The notes under the pieces: generated by a model
Databases searched by the model: none
Told to the model about the DNA's origin: nothing
The model's input: the letters and a program-made list of their open reading frames with translations, nothing else
Virus record (IMG/VR): IMGVR_UViG_3300025085_000166
Span: 1-25,601 of that record
DNA from: a virus
Strand: one strand, 5' to 3'
DNA: 25,601 nt
In this document: positions 15,520 to 23,388 of the stretch, one piece after another
How positions within the stretch are numbered: the stretch's first letter is position 1
Layout: every line of letters begins with the position of its first letter
Made by a program: the position numbers and the translations under genes

Positions 15520-15719
15520 TATTTAGTTAATCTATTACCGATTTCATCGTTTATATTATTATATAATTTCTCAATTTTATCCATATGTTTTGTCAATTCA
15601 ACAATACTGAATTTTGTTTTCTCAAATTCCTCATTTAAGTACTTTAATCCTTCTTCTAAATCTTTGTTAGATTTTACTGACGGTTGATTCGAAACCTCTA
15701 AAACTTTTTTTAAATCCAT
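15519..15719 (-). CDS. Small coiled-coil protein between virion genes
   Basis: A 66-aa protein beginning MDLKKVLEVSNQ, followed by a likely coiled coil (KYLNEEFEKTKFSIVELTKH, 26-45, and onward). A longer reading frame reaches 15809, but that would overlap the upstream gene by about 90 bases and add Trp/His/Pro-rich text unlike the rest. The ATG at 15719 lies one base after the upstream stop, so it is preferred. It is coupled by TAATG to the baseplate gene. It may be a small tail or assembly factor; there is no family match. Confidence 0.7.
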   Translation of the reverse strand: MDLKKVLEVSNQPSVKSNKDLEEGLKYLNEEFEKTKFSIVELTKHMDKIEKLYNNINDEIGNRLTK

Positions 15720-15720
15720 A

Positions 15721-17616
15721 TTAAAACATTTTACCTGAAAAATTAATAAATCCTGGTGGTATTGGTATTGGTCCCATAGGGGATGCCAGAACGGTAAATT
15801 TATTACCACCCTTTATATGTGAATTCGTATCTATTTCTTCACTTTGACCATCGATCATACTTTTTACCATTCCCATCATTTCATTGGCCTCACCATATAT
15901 GGGTCCCGTATTAAGACCTAAACCGGCCATTCTCTCAGCTGCATTCATATACGCCCTATCTGCACTATACCCCGGTAATAAATCTGAAAAACTAAGTAAT
16001 ATACCTGGTATGTTAATTGTGGGTCCTCTCATATTTATTGCCCCTAATATAGTATCTATTATTGCTTGGAAGATTGCCAAACAATTATCTAAACCTCGAG
16101 ACAATATCTTTCTAATTAGTGCGATAATTGCTAAAAGTATTCTACGGAATCTTTTAAATTTGTTTGTAATAATCTTTAACGCAATTTCCTTAATAAAATT
16201 TAAAAGGTCTCTCTTTATAAATCCCCAAAATTCTTTTATAAACCTCCAAAAAACATCTTTTATTATTTTAAAAAATAGTTTTGAAAGTTTTTTCATTATA
16301 TCTTTTACGTCACCAGCAAAACCCTTTATTTGTTTCCATGCGACTATTATGGGAAACATCATTTTTGGTGATATTATTGATGATACCAATGCCTTTGGTA
16401 CATTTAAAATAAATAAATTTATGAGTTCTAAATTAATATTATCTATCGGTGCAAAATTATCACTTTGTATTGCTGAATTACTTGCGGTATTTGCCAAGGT
16501 AGCGTCTACCAATTGACCTAAATCACCATTTTGTGAGAGGTAAACAAAATCTTCAAAATTCTCGGATGAGGATGGTACTTCAAAATTACCACAATCTACG
16601 AATCTAAGTACTTTGCGATACCTTGCATCTTCATCATCTAAATCTATACCCTCTACATCATTGAAATCGAAATACGATTCAATATCTTGATCGTTCTCAT
16701 TAAATTGTTTACTTGTTGTTTGTATAAGTCCCGAATCGTCCTTTGGAGAGTTACATATTTTAAATAACTTACTACAGAGTTTGTTTAACTCATTAACCGC
16801 CTTATCAAAAACAGGTGGATTCTCACCATCTCCTTGTAAAGTCATTAACATTGCGGTTTTAATGATATACTCAAAACTAGGTTGTTCAATACTACTGTAG
16901 TAATCACCAACAAACTGCCCTACCTTAGGGACAGTACCTCCACCACCTTGTAACCCACTTACGTCATACTTTTGAGTACCTGCATTCCAATTTAAATCAA
17001 ATAAACTAGAACCTGAATTAGCACTGAAAGTATATGGATTTGAGAAAGCACCATAAAGGTCTCTATTCATTTTCACATTACCCGTACTACTATTAGGATC
17101 CTCGTACATGATTAAACCCACCTTAGAATCGGGTTCCGACTGTAAAACTTCTAAGAAGTCAAACTCTTTAGGTGATATTGACATTGTATCTGCCGGCATA
17201 TCTGTATCCACCCCACATATACTTGTTTCTTCATCTACAAATAATACTTTCTTAACGGCATCTGCAACAATATTTTTGGCGTCTTCAGAAGTTATTCTTG
17301 CCGATTCCATTGCGTACTTCTTAATTTTATTTCCTGATATTAATTTATCATTAACTTGAATGTCATTACTCTTATTACTAAGAAATCCAGACGCAACATC
17401 TATGATCGAACTGAATATGTCGGTTTTCTCACCTTTTTTCTTAAACTTAGATTTTAGACCATCTATTTTGGTCTGTAATAGTTTATCGGTCTTGGTTATA
17501 CCATCCGCATAAATGTCATATAATTCGTCAGTGCTTAATTTAGGATCATCCTTGATCTTTTTAATCACGTCGATTTTAGACTTTAGTTTATTTCTAAGTT
17601 GTTTAACTTTACTCAT
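15721..17616 (-). CDS. Large virion-associated protein with amphipathic hydrophobic segment
   Basis: A 631-aa protein I do not recognise. The N-terminal 100 residues are Lys-rich and helical. Residues of about 110-390 are mixed alpha/beta and acidic. Residues of about 400-545 form a long series of hydrophobic and basic helices (for example IISPKMMFPIIVAWKQIKGF, then KKLSKLFFKIIKDVFWRFIK), several hydrophobic enough to sit in or on a membrane. The C-terminus is Gly/Pro/Met-rich (from LASPMGPIPIPPGFINFSGK). It lies between the sigma factor block and the baseplate gene, so a tail or baseplate role, possibly membrane-contacting during DNA entry, is suggested. The function is not established. Confidence 0.75.
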   Translation of the reverse strand: MSKVKQLRNKLKSKIDVIKKIKDDPKLSTDELYDIYADGITKTDKLLQTKIDGLKSKFKKKGEKTDIFSSIIDVASGFLSNKSNDIQVNDKLISGNKIKKYAMESARITSEDAKNIVADAVKKVLFVDEETSICGVDTDMPADTMSISPKEFDFLEVLQSEPDSKVGLIMYEDPNSSTGNVKMNRDLYGAFSNPYTFSANSGSSLFDLNWNAGTQKYDVSGLQGGGGTVPKVGQFVGDYYSSIEQPSFEYIIKTAMLMTLQGDGENPPVFDKAVNELNKLCSKLFKICNSPKDDSGLIQTTSKQFNENDQDIESYFDFNDVEGIDLDDEDARYRKVLRFVDCGNFEVPSSSENFEDFVYLSQNGDLGQLVDATLANTASNSAIQSDNFAPIDNINLELINLFILNVPKALVSSIISPKMMFPIIVAWKQIKGFAGDVKDIMKKLSKLFFKIIKDVFWRFIKEFWGFIKRDLLNFIKEIALKIITNKFKRFRRILLAIIALIRKILSRGLDNCLAIFQAIIDTILGAINMRGPTINIPGILLSFSDLLPGYSADRAYMNAAERMAGLGLNTGPIYGEANEMMGMVKSMIDGQSEEIDTNSHIKGGNKFTVLASPMGPIPIPPGFINFSGKMF

Positions 17617-17993
17617 TACATTTTATACTTTTGAGTATTATCTTCAGATTCATCATCCTCTTTCATGAGTTTTTCAAGTAAGATTCTATCCTCCTCGGAT
17701 AAATCCATTTTACCACCCATCTGAGGTCCTGTACCACCTGTTTGTTTAAGAAGGGTACTTTGTAACTTAACAAGAGAAATCTTCTTTTCAGTACAATCAT
17801 TCATAATTTTCTGTTGTTCTTTAATTACAGGTCCAATTACACTCATATCTTCCGCCTCTTTCATAAAACTCAACATCTTTTTAGTAATCATACTAGCAGT
17901 TTGTTTTTGTTCTACGATGTCGTTATAAATTTCTTGCATAAGTGCAAGTGCAGAATCTGTATCTAAAGACAATAAATTCTTTTTTCTTCTCAT
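17616..17993 (-). CDS. Unknown 125-aa helical protein
   Basis: The product is mainly helical and polar, with SLDTDSALALMQEIYNDIVE (9-28), a helical middle with several methionines, a Gly-rich turn (TGGTGPQMGG, 85-94) and an acidic C-terminus. There is no membrane segment. It starts the virion block: a TATTTATA motif ends three bases before the ATG, and its stop shares one base with the ATG of the 631-aa gene (TAATG). It is thus probably co-translated with that protein and may assist its assembly, as an inference from coupling alone. No family is recognised. Confidence 0.7.
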   Translation of the reverse strand: MRRKKNLLSLDTDSALALMQEIYNDIVEQKQTASMITKKMLSFMKEAEDMSVIGPVIKEQQKIMNDCTEKKISLVKLQSTLLKQTGGTGPQMGGKMDLSEEDRILLEKLMKEDDESEDNTQKYKM

Positions 17994-17996
17994 AAC

Positions 17997-18004
17997 TATA
18001 AATA
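17997..18004 (-). promoter_or_regulatory. Putative late promoter motif TATTTATA (virion block)
   Basis: On the minus strand CTATTTATAG ends with TATTTATA three bases before the ATG at 17993. It sits directly after the sigma factor gene and could drive the coupled 125-aa, 631-aa, 66-aa and 501-aa genes. Confidence 0.45.
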
Positions 18005-18011
18005 GATTGTT

Positions 18012-18713
18012 CTAGTAATTTATAAAATCTAACTTCAACACCTCATAGAGTTTTTTAAACTTTTTCATAGCAACTCTAATTTCTTTGGTGGATAGTGAGG
18101 TCATTTCACGTAGGGATAATAGTATTAAGTTCTTATTAAACTTATTTCCTTCACCCACTTGAAATATCTTTTCAAAATTGGTAAAAACCTCGACCAACGC
18201 GTAACCTAATTTCTGCTCGTTCTCGTTAAGGTTTTCTTCTTCGACAAATTTTTCTAACTCAACCGTAAGTTTATTTACGACATCCTTATAATCAATTATT
18301 TCTTCGTCTATAATATAAGAAAGGTCCGCCCTATCTTCAATCCGTGAGGATATGTCTTCATAGGAAACGGACCTGTTCATTAGTTTTTGGTCCTTCTGTA
18401 TAGTACCCATTAGGTAATTCTTACAGATGGTACCGAAATAGGAGTATGCCTTATAATTCTTAGTAGTATCAAACTTACTAATCTTCGTCATTAGAAATGA
18501 CAAAGTATCAGTATGTATCTGTTCAAAATTATAATCTTTCCTATAAAGTTTGTAACGGCGAATTATACTTTCCACCATTATTTTGAGAGGTTCTCTTAAA
18601 TATTCATTAAATATCTTATTCTTTTCGTCTTCGTTTTCTGATTCTAAAAATCTTACTACCGCTTGTTCTTGCTCCTCCCCAAAGTACATTTTTTGGGTTC
18701 TTTTTCTGGGCAT
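18012..18713 (-). CDS. 55: Probable late sigma factor, gp55-like
   Basis: Likely RNA polymerase sigma factor for late genes. Residues 37-110 fit sigma region 2: an IIRRYKLYRKD helix (50-60), then FEQIHTDTLSFLMTKISKFD (63-82) and KAYSYFGTICKNYLMGTIQK (88-107), the polymerase-binding and -10-reading part kept in T4 gp55. The C-terminus (near 195-233) has LREMTSLSTKEIRVAMKKFK, a helix-turn-helix-like segment. At 233 aa it is somewhat longer than T4 gp55 (185 aa). Its ATG shares one base with the stop of the glycosyltransferase upstream (TAATG). The window's recurring TATTTATA motif is the natural candidate for its target. Confidence is good for sigma-like, moderate for the exact gp55 role. Confidence 0.78.
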   Translation of the reverse strand: MPRKRTQKMYFGEEQEQAVVRFLESENEDEKNKIFNEYLREPLKIMVESIIRRYKLYRKDYNFEQIHTDTLSFLMTKISKFDTTKNYKAYSYFGTICKNYLMGTIQKDQKLMNRSVSYEDISSRIEDRADLSYIIDEEIIDYKDVVNKLTVELEKFVEEENLNENEQKLGYALVEVFTNFEKIFQVGEGNKFNKNLILLSLREMTSLSTKEIRVAMKKFKKLYEVLKLDFINY

Positions 18714-19498
18714 TAATTGTCTTTATATTCTACTTCTCGTTTATTCTTGAAGAAAAATTCTTTTTTAGCAGTCTCTAACCAAAACTTCGCCTCACCACCT
18801 TCTAACTTGTGATCCTCCGAATTTTTATATGACCAAAATAATGAGTCTTCTCTAAAGTTTACATGTCTATATCCTATTTGTGGGATAGTGGCCACTTTAG
18901 CTCCGTTATGTGTTAATCTCAATAAAAACTCATAACTAAATGTGAGTTTAATATTATCTTTAAATGAACCACTTTCTTTAACAACTTCTGTTTTATAAAA
19001 ACCACCACTTGTTTGGTAGTTTTGATAGTCTAAAAGTATTTCATTACTAAGTTCTCCTTGGTTTTCACTAAAACCATACGCCCAAACAGATTCATTTGTA
19101 AAATTCAGAAGTTTACCTTCAGAATTAACGTCTTTCACTATTGGTAGTAGAATATCAGCGTCGGGGAAAAGAGTGTGGTACGTTCTAAATGAATTAATCC
19201 AATTAGGTGTGTATTCGTCATCTATTTCTAATATTGAGAACCATTCGGTCTCACAATTATCAATCCCTAAGTTCACTTGGGAACAAAATCCCGTATCTCC
19301 GTCATTAATAATAATATTAACATCCAACTTATCTGATATACTGTCTCTTTTTAAGTCCCCTAAAACATTTTTGGGTCCCACAAGTAATAAAGATACATCA
19401 TCATGAAATTGTTCTACAGAAAGTATTGCTCTTGAAAACATTTCATTGTATTCACCTTTTAAATCGTGAATGGGTAAAATTACTGTTATATTTTTCAT
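18713..19498 (-). CDS. GT2-like glycosyltransferase
   Basis: GT-A fold sugar transferase. Opening VILPIHDLKGEYNEMFSRAI (6-25) is the usual nucleotide-binding start with repeated beta-alpha units, NDGDTGFCSQVNLGID (65-80) matches the GT2 donor region, and ILEIDDEYTPNWINSF (89-104) holds the acidic metal motif (Asp93/Asp94 in place of DxD). Length of 261 aa suits a soluble single-domain enzyme; no membrane segment is present. Its ATG overlaps the stop of the GT-B gene upstream by four bases (ATGA), and its stop overlaps the sigma factor ATG, so the three are translated as a set. Substrate is unknown: DNA base, capsid or host-surface glycan are all possible. Confidence 0.85.
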   Translation of the reverse strand: MKNITVILPIHDLKGEYNEMFSRAILSVEQFHDDVSLLLVGPKNVLGDLKRDSISDKLDVNIIINDGDTGFCSQVNLGIDNCETEWFSILEIDDEYTPNWINSFRTYHTLFPDADILLPIVKDVNSEGKLLNFTNESVWAYGFSENQGELSNEILLDYQNYQTSGGFYKTEVVKESGSFKDNIKLTFSYEFLLRLTHNGAKVATIPQIGYRHVNFREDSLFWSYKNSEDHKLEGGEAKFWLETAKKEFFFKNKREVEYKDN

Positions 19499-20562
19499 GC
19501 TGTCTCTTCTTGTTTTAAATTTTCTAATGCTTCCCCAATTACTTTTAGTCTTCCCTCTTTAAGTGAATTAAAAATAGAGGTAACATTATTATCGATTATA
19601 TCACTATCATAAGGTGTTAGTGTTTCTCTCATTTTAACTTTTACTTCTTCAGTAATTGTTACACCCTCTAACCACGCCAAAACATATGTACCTAATAACT
19701 CCACAATTTTATTTAAATCGTAAGTCCATATACCATTTTCAGATAACCATTCAGGTTCTGTTGTAGGTATTTTACCAATTACTGGTACTTCACATTTCAT
19801 TGACTCTAAAGGAAACGTTCCAAAGGTCGAATCATCATCCATCCATACAGAACAGATACATTCTTTTAATTGTGTTGAGAATTCATCGTATGTTAATTGA
19901 ACCATGTCTCTAAAAGTAACCCATCTTAATTGTGGATATCTTAAATAGAATTCAGATATAACTTTTCTATGTTGTCCTCTATCTCTTGCACTAATTGCAA
20001 TAAAAGGTTTTGTTGGTAAATCTGATGGTCCAAAATTATTCCCTATTTTAGGTGGATTAACGTGAATTAAACTCTCAGGGAAAATACTTTGTATATAATC
20101 TTTAGATTTTTGAGTTGTAGTAATAACTTTATCAAAACCATAGTCACTCCATCGACTACCTACAGGAAGAGTTTCAAAAATATACTCAGTTTGTTGTATT
20201 AACATAACTTTAGTACATTTAACTGAAGATAACTGTTCAAGTACGTTAGAATAGTATTCGGGTACGACTAAAATATCATCGACACCCATTTGTACTTGGT
20301 CTTCTTTTATGGTAACTACGGGAATATCTTTGTATGTATCCCCCAACCACGAATTAATCCCAACGTAGTTCTTATCTTCAACTAAAATGTATGCATCTAA
20401 ACCCTCTTCTCTTAGAGTATGTACGGTATCGTATATATATTTAACTGACGCCCTCGCATTTGTTTTAGTATCGTATGTTAAAAAGTACAATTTATGTTGG
20501 TTAGATTTTAACCTTTCATATGCACTCTCTAGTTTTTCAATGTTTTCTATTTTTTCACTCAT
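19495..20562 (-). CDS. GT-B type glycosyltransferase (355 aa)
   Basis: Two Rossmann-like domains. The N-terminal half (24-165) starts KLYFLTYDTKTNARASVKYI and includes the acceptor-binding region. The C-terminal half (185-330) has FIAISARDRGQHRKV (187-201) and DDSTFGTFPLESMKCEVPVI (243-262), which gives the acidic segment of GT4-like enzymes just before the donor sugar site, although the EX7E spacing is only approximate. The N-terminal 20 residues are a charged helix. Length 355 aa is normal for the family. Overlaps on both sides (eight bases with the 97-aa gene, four with the GT2 gene) place it in one translational unit. Substrate unknown. Confidence 0.82.
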   Translation of the reverse strand: MSEKIENIEKLESAYERLKSNQHKLYFLTYDTKTNARASVKYIYDTVHTLREEGLDAYILVEDKNYVGINSWLGDTYKDIPVVTIKEDQVQMGVDDILVVPEYYSNVLEQLSSVKCTKVMLIQQTEYIFETLPVGSRWSDYGFDKVITTTQKSKDYIQSIFPESLIHVNPPKIGNNFGPSDLPTKPFIAISARDRGQHRKVISEFYLRYPQLRWVTFRDMVQLTYDEFSTQLKECICSVWMDDDSTFGTFPLESMKCEVPVIGKIPTTEPEWLSENGIWTYDLNKIVELLGTYVLAWLEGVTITEEVKVKMRETLTPYDSDIIDNNVTSIFNSLKEGRLKVIGEALENLKQEETA

Positions 20563-20848
20563 ATTCTTCTTTAACTAAAATACCATATTTTATTAATGTG
20601 TTAAATGCAAATTTGAATGGTAATGATAGTTCTGAATTAAGTAATCCTAATCCGTTATCATCTACCACATTTTCAGTTAAAATTGTATCTATACATTGTT
20701 TAACTGCATCGTATTTGAACACGTTTATTGTTTGTTCCACTTGAAGTGGTTCCCCCTTATCGTTCATGATCGGATCAACCTCTAACTCACACGTTTGAGT
20801 AATTTTGTTAATGTCGATACAATAATATTCTCCGAAGATTTCAACCAT
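20555..20848 (-). CDS. Unknown 97-aa protein
   Basis: A small, acidic, probably mixed alpha/beta protein beginning MVEIFGEYYCIDINKITQTC. There is no membrane segment or recognised motif. The chosen ATG at 20848 creates a 67-base overlap with the upstream HAD-like gene; the next in-frame Met is residue 28, which would remove a well-formed N-terminal strand region, so the long form is preferred. It also overlaps the 355-aa glycosyltransferase start by eight bases, indicating tight coupling. It may be a small partner of the glycosyltransferases, by context only. Confidence 0.65.
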   Translation of the reverse strand: MVEIFGEYYCIDINKITQTCELEVDPIMNDKGEPLQVEQTINVFKYDAVKQCIDTILTENVVDDNGLGLLNSELSLPFKFAFNTLIKYGILVKEEYE

Positions 20849-21432
20849 GTCTTATCTATTTCTGTTAATTTATGTATTTCTAATTGATTTGTAAAGTGTT
20901 GGTTATACTCAGTGTTAAACTTAATAACCTTCTTATTCTTAGGACAATGATCTATAACTGTTTTATTATCTGTAATCCACAAGTCGCATGTTTTCCATAG
21001 TTTAGGTATTTCACTAGACATTGTAAATTTTACATTGTTACCCATAAAACCATTTTTAGAAAGGAAAAATAGTGTTGAGGGTTTGGACTTACCTAACTGA
21101 TCTAAACCAACTAATGTAAAATTATGTTCCTTATTTTCATATATAAGATTATTTAAATCATGAAACGCCTTTAAATAACTTTGATTAGAATGTCCGAATA
21201 TTTCCATTGCATAATCAATAAAAATAAAATTATCGAACTCTTCTTTTGACTGATATTTGTAACTTTCTAATAAGAAATTGTTTTTAACTGGTTCTATAAC
21301 ACCATATTCAAATGAATTTTCTTCATCTGTTTTCTCATCGGTTTCTCTATCTAAATAATAGTCTTTATAATGGTAATCAAACTTAGCAATTGTGTTACGT
21401 AAGACCCCATCTATATTAATTAAAATTTCCAT
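20782..21432 (-). CDS. HAD-like protein with altered catalytic motif
   Basis: A 216-aa protein whose N-terminus, MEILINIDGVLRNT (1-14), matches HAD phosphatase motif I (DxDGVLxN), except that the nucleophilic Asp is Asn6 and only Asp8 remains. The later CDLWITDNKTVIDHCPKNKK (149-168) resembles the motif IV region of HAD enzymes. The middle (70-140) looks like a cap or inserted region. Loss of the nucleophile suggests a binding rather than phosphatase role. The 3' end overlaps the 97-aa gene by 67 bases. It lies 36 bases downstream of the PhoH gene. HAD assignment is moderate. Confidence 0.7.
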   Translation of the reverse strand: MEILINIDGVLRNTIAKFDYHYKDYYLDRETDEKTDEENSFEYGVIEPVKNNFLLESYKYQSKEEFDNFIFIDYAMEIFGHSNQSYLKAFHDLNNLIYENKEHNFTLVGLDQLGKSKPSTLFFLSKNGFMGNNVKFTMSSEIPKLWKTCDLWITDNKTVIDHCPKNKKVIKFNTEYNQHFTNQLEIHKLTEIDKTWLKSSENIIVSTLTKLLKRVS

Positions 21433-21468
21433 ATTAGTAATATAATGAATTTATTATTATAAGTAAAG

Positions 21469-22164
21469 TTAATCGTACCTTTTTAAAATTTTACTGATTA
21501 TTGGGTTTCTAACAATGTCTTTACTTGAGAACTCATAAACACCGACATTTTTTAAATCGGTTAATCTCATTTTTGCATCATATAAACCACTTTTAGTTTT
21601 ATCTCTAAATTTATCAGATTGTTCTAAATCCCCCGAAAGAAAGAATTTTGAATTATATCCAATACGAGTTAGTAGTAATTTAATTTGTGCTGGTGAGGCA
21701 TTCTGTGCCTCTTCAAAAACAAGTATAGTGTTATCAACATTCCACCCTCTCATATAGGCGAGTGCCGCAACCTCAATATATCCTTCATCTTTTAACTTCT
21801 CACGTTGATCCTTACCTATAATTTTATTCAAAAGATAATATGATGGAAATATATACGGGTCAAGTTTATCTTCAAGTCCTCCAGGTAAAGATCCTAACTT
21901 TTCTTCCGCTTCAACCGCTGGTCTAACAATAAGGATCTTTTCATATTTATTATCTTCACTCCATAGTAAATCGACCGCTCTTTTCATTGCGATATAGGAT
22001 TTACCCACACCTGCGGGGCCAAAACAAAGAGTTATTTCATTATCACTAAGAGTATTCCAATATTCTCTTTGAGATTCTGTGAGAAATTTTTCTCTCGGTT
22101 TTTTAACTATTTCTTTAATTCTAGCCTTATGTGATTTCTTAACCGTAGTGTTTCTTTTTGTCAT
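21469..22164 (-). CDS. phoH: PhoH-like ATPase
   Basis: P-loop ATPase of the PhoH family, common in marine phages. From the ATG at 22164 (231 aa), Walker A GPAGVGKS is at 49-56, the PhoH-specific RPAVEAEEKLGSLPGGLEDK segment at 81-100, and Walker B ILVFEEAQN at 147-155. The remainder has the sensor region LSGDLEQSDKF typical of the family. An upstream ATG at 22218 would add 18 residues and overlap the dUTPase gene by 32 bases; the 22164 start gives a 22-base gap and is preferred. Biological role in phages is not settled; RNA metabolism has been proposed. Assignment to the family is firm. Confidence 0.92.
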   Translation of the reverse strand: MTKRNTTVKKSHKARIKEIVKKPREKFLTESQREYWNTLSDNEITLCFGPAGVGKSYIAMKRAVDLLWSEDNKYEKILIVRPAVEAEEKLGSLPGGLEDKLDPYIFPSYYLLNKIIGKDQREKLKDEGYIEVAALAYMRGWNVDNTILVFEEAQNASPAQIKLLLTRIGYNSKFFLSGDLEQSDKFRDKTKSGLYDAKMRLTDLKNVGVYEFSSKDIVRNPIISKILKRYD

Positions 22165-22186
22165 TAATCTTATTTGTGTGTAACTT

Positions 22187-22831
22187 TTATTTACCTGTAG
22201 AACCAAAACCTCCCTCACCTCTATCGGTTTCGGACAAATTGGATACTTCGGTAAATTTTATTTTGGGGTAGGGTAGAATCATTAACTGACATATCCTATC
22301 TCCGTTTTCATAAATGGTGGATTGGTTAGTCCCTGTATTAATATTAAATGTTGCCATTATTTCTCCTCTATAACCACTATCTATAACACCAACAGAATTA
22401 CTTAACTCTAAAACAGTTCTACGGATTGAAGATCTTGGAAAAACCAAACCAACGTATCCCGAAGGTATCTCCAACGAAATTCCTGTGCTGTATGTTACTT
22501 GGTTTGTTTGTTCGTTCAGTGTATAATTTACACTATGTAAATCTACACATCCGTCACCTTTTTTAGAATATGTTGGTGTGACCGCATCTTTATGTAATTT
22601 TTTAAATTTACAACCAATAGTATATTCGTAAGGTGTACTTGTTGTATTATTTACATTGACACCTTGTTGGGAGTTTTGGACATGATCCATAGAATCTGAG
22701 GTTAACTTATTTAACGTCTCAGCCACTTCGTTCATGAATGACTCATCTATATTGTCTTCATCTTCTTCTGATAGAATCTCCTCAAAACCTTCTAATTTTT
22801 TTAGATATTCTTCTAATGATTTTTTATCCAT
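22187..22831 (-). CDS. dut: dUTPase with acidic N-terminal extension
   Basis: Hydrolyses dUTP to dUMP and pyrophosphate, keeping uracil out of DNA and feeding thymidylate synthesis. From the ATG at 22831 (214 aa) the trimeric dUTPase motifs are all present: I GCVDLHS (94-100), II PRSSI (132-136), III GVIDSGYRGEI (148-158), IV GDRICQL (177-183) and V RGEGGFGSTGK (204-214). Typical enzymes are near 150 aa; here about 65 residues precede the domain, mainly acidic and helical (EEILSEEDEDNIDESF near 17-32), with no known motif. An ATG at 22858 would lengthen the overlap with the upstream gene from 8 to 35 bases and is less likely. Confidence 0.93.
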   Translation of the reverse strand: MDKKSLEEYLKKLEGFEEILSEEDEDNIDESFMNEVAETLNKLTSDSMDHVQNSQQGVNVNNTTSTPYEYTIGCKFKKLHKDAVTPTYSKKGDGCVDLHSVNYTLNEQTNQVTYSTGISLEIPSGYVGLVFPRSSIRRTVLELSNSVGVIDSGYRGEIMATFNINTGTNQSTIYENGDRICQLMILPYPKIKFTEVSNLSETDRGEGGFGSTGK

Positions 22832-23384
22832 GTTTTTGTTCAAATATTGCCAACTCAAATCCTTGTTTAACGATTTGTGCTAATGGTGTTGAGTGGTATT
22901 TGGATTGTAAATCATTATCTCCTTTGTCAGAATTAACTATTGTCTGATACTCTTCTTCATTTAATTTAACACCATGTAGTGAACAATAGTATGCGGATCT
23001 TTCACCAACTCTCATAGAAACTAATTCATCGTTGAACTCATACATTTTACCCAACTTATTACGATGCCACTCACTTTCATTCGGTACGAATAAAAATACC
23101 TTACCTATTTGAGACAAGATTGTGCATTTTAATATACTGTTGATGGGTTGTTGTAAGTTTTCAGGTAAGATACTGTTAACCTTAACTGCATATTTTGATG
23201 CGGTAAAAACATGTTCTATTAAACCACCGGGGTAAGCACCATACATATCTAATGTAGTTGATGCGGGGGAAGTAAAAAGATCATCACCTAAGAATTTAAG
23301 TAAATCAGATGTTAATACATCATATTTCTCTGAAGTCTCAAGTAACTTCTTTTTATTGTTCTCTATTTGTTCTTTGTTTAACAT
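22824..23384 (-). CDS. Degenerate HD-domain protein
   Basis: A 186-aa protein with the architecture of HD phosphohydrolases similar to the YhaM type. AYPGGLIEHVFTASKYA (50-66) gives the first His (His58) after a GGL motif. The expected HD pair before IGK is Ser91-Gln92 here (ILSQIGKVFLF, 89-99). A later segment AYYCSLHGVKLNEEEYQTIV (131-150) fits the final helices. Loss of the central His-Asp suggests no metal catalysis. Its ATG is preceded by AAAGGA at a usual distance, the only clear Shine-Dalgarno-like site noticed in the window. It ends 8 bases inside the dUTPase gene, and the 77-aa gene stops just 4 bases before it. Confidence 0.72.
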   Translation of the reverse strand: MLNKEQIENNKKKLLETSEKYDVLTSDLLKFLGDDLFTSPASTTLDMYGAYPGGLIEHVFTASKYAVKVNSILPENLQQPINSILKCTILSQIGKVFLFVPNESEWHRNKLGKMYEFNDELVSMRVGERSAYYCSLHGVKLNEEEYQTIVNSDKGDNDLQSKYHSTPLAQIVKQGFELAIFEQKHG

Positions 23385-23388
23385 AATT

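Noticed and set aside
15720-15809. Extended start of the 66-aa coiled-coil gene at 15809
   Set aside because: It would overlap the upstream gene by about 90 bases and add compositionally odd sequence; the ATG at 15719 fits the one-base spacing of neighbours.
15884-16516. Hydrophobic 210-aa frame on the plus strand
   Set aside because: Antisense to the 631-aa virion gene, which has operon coupling on both sides; its hydrophobicity follows from the complementary strand of helix-rich coding sequence.
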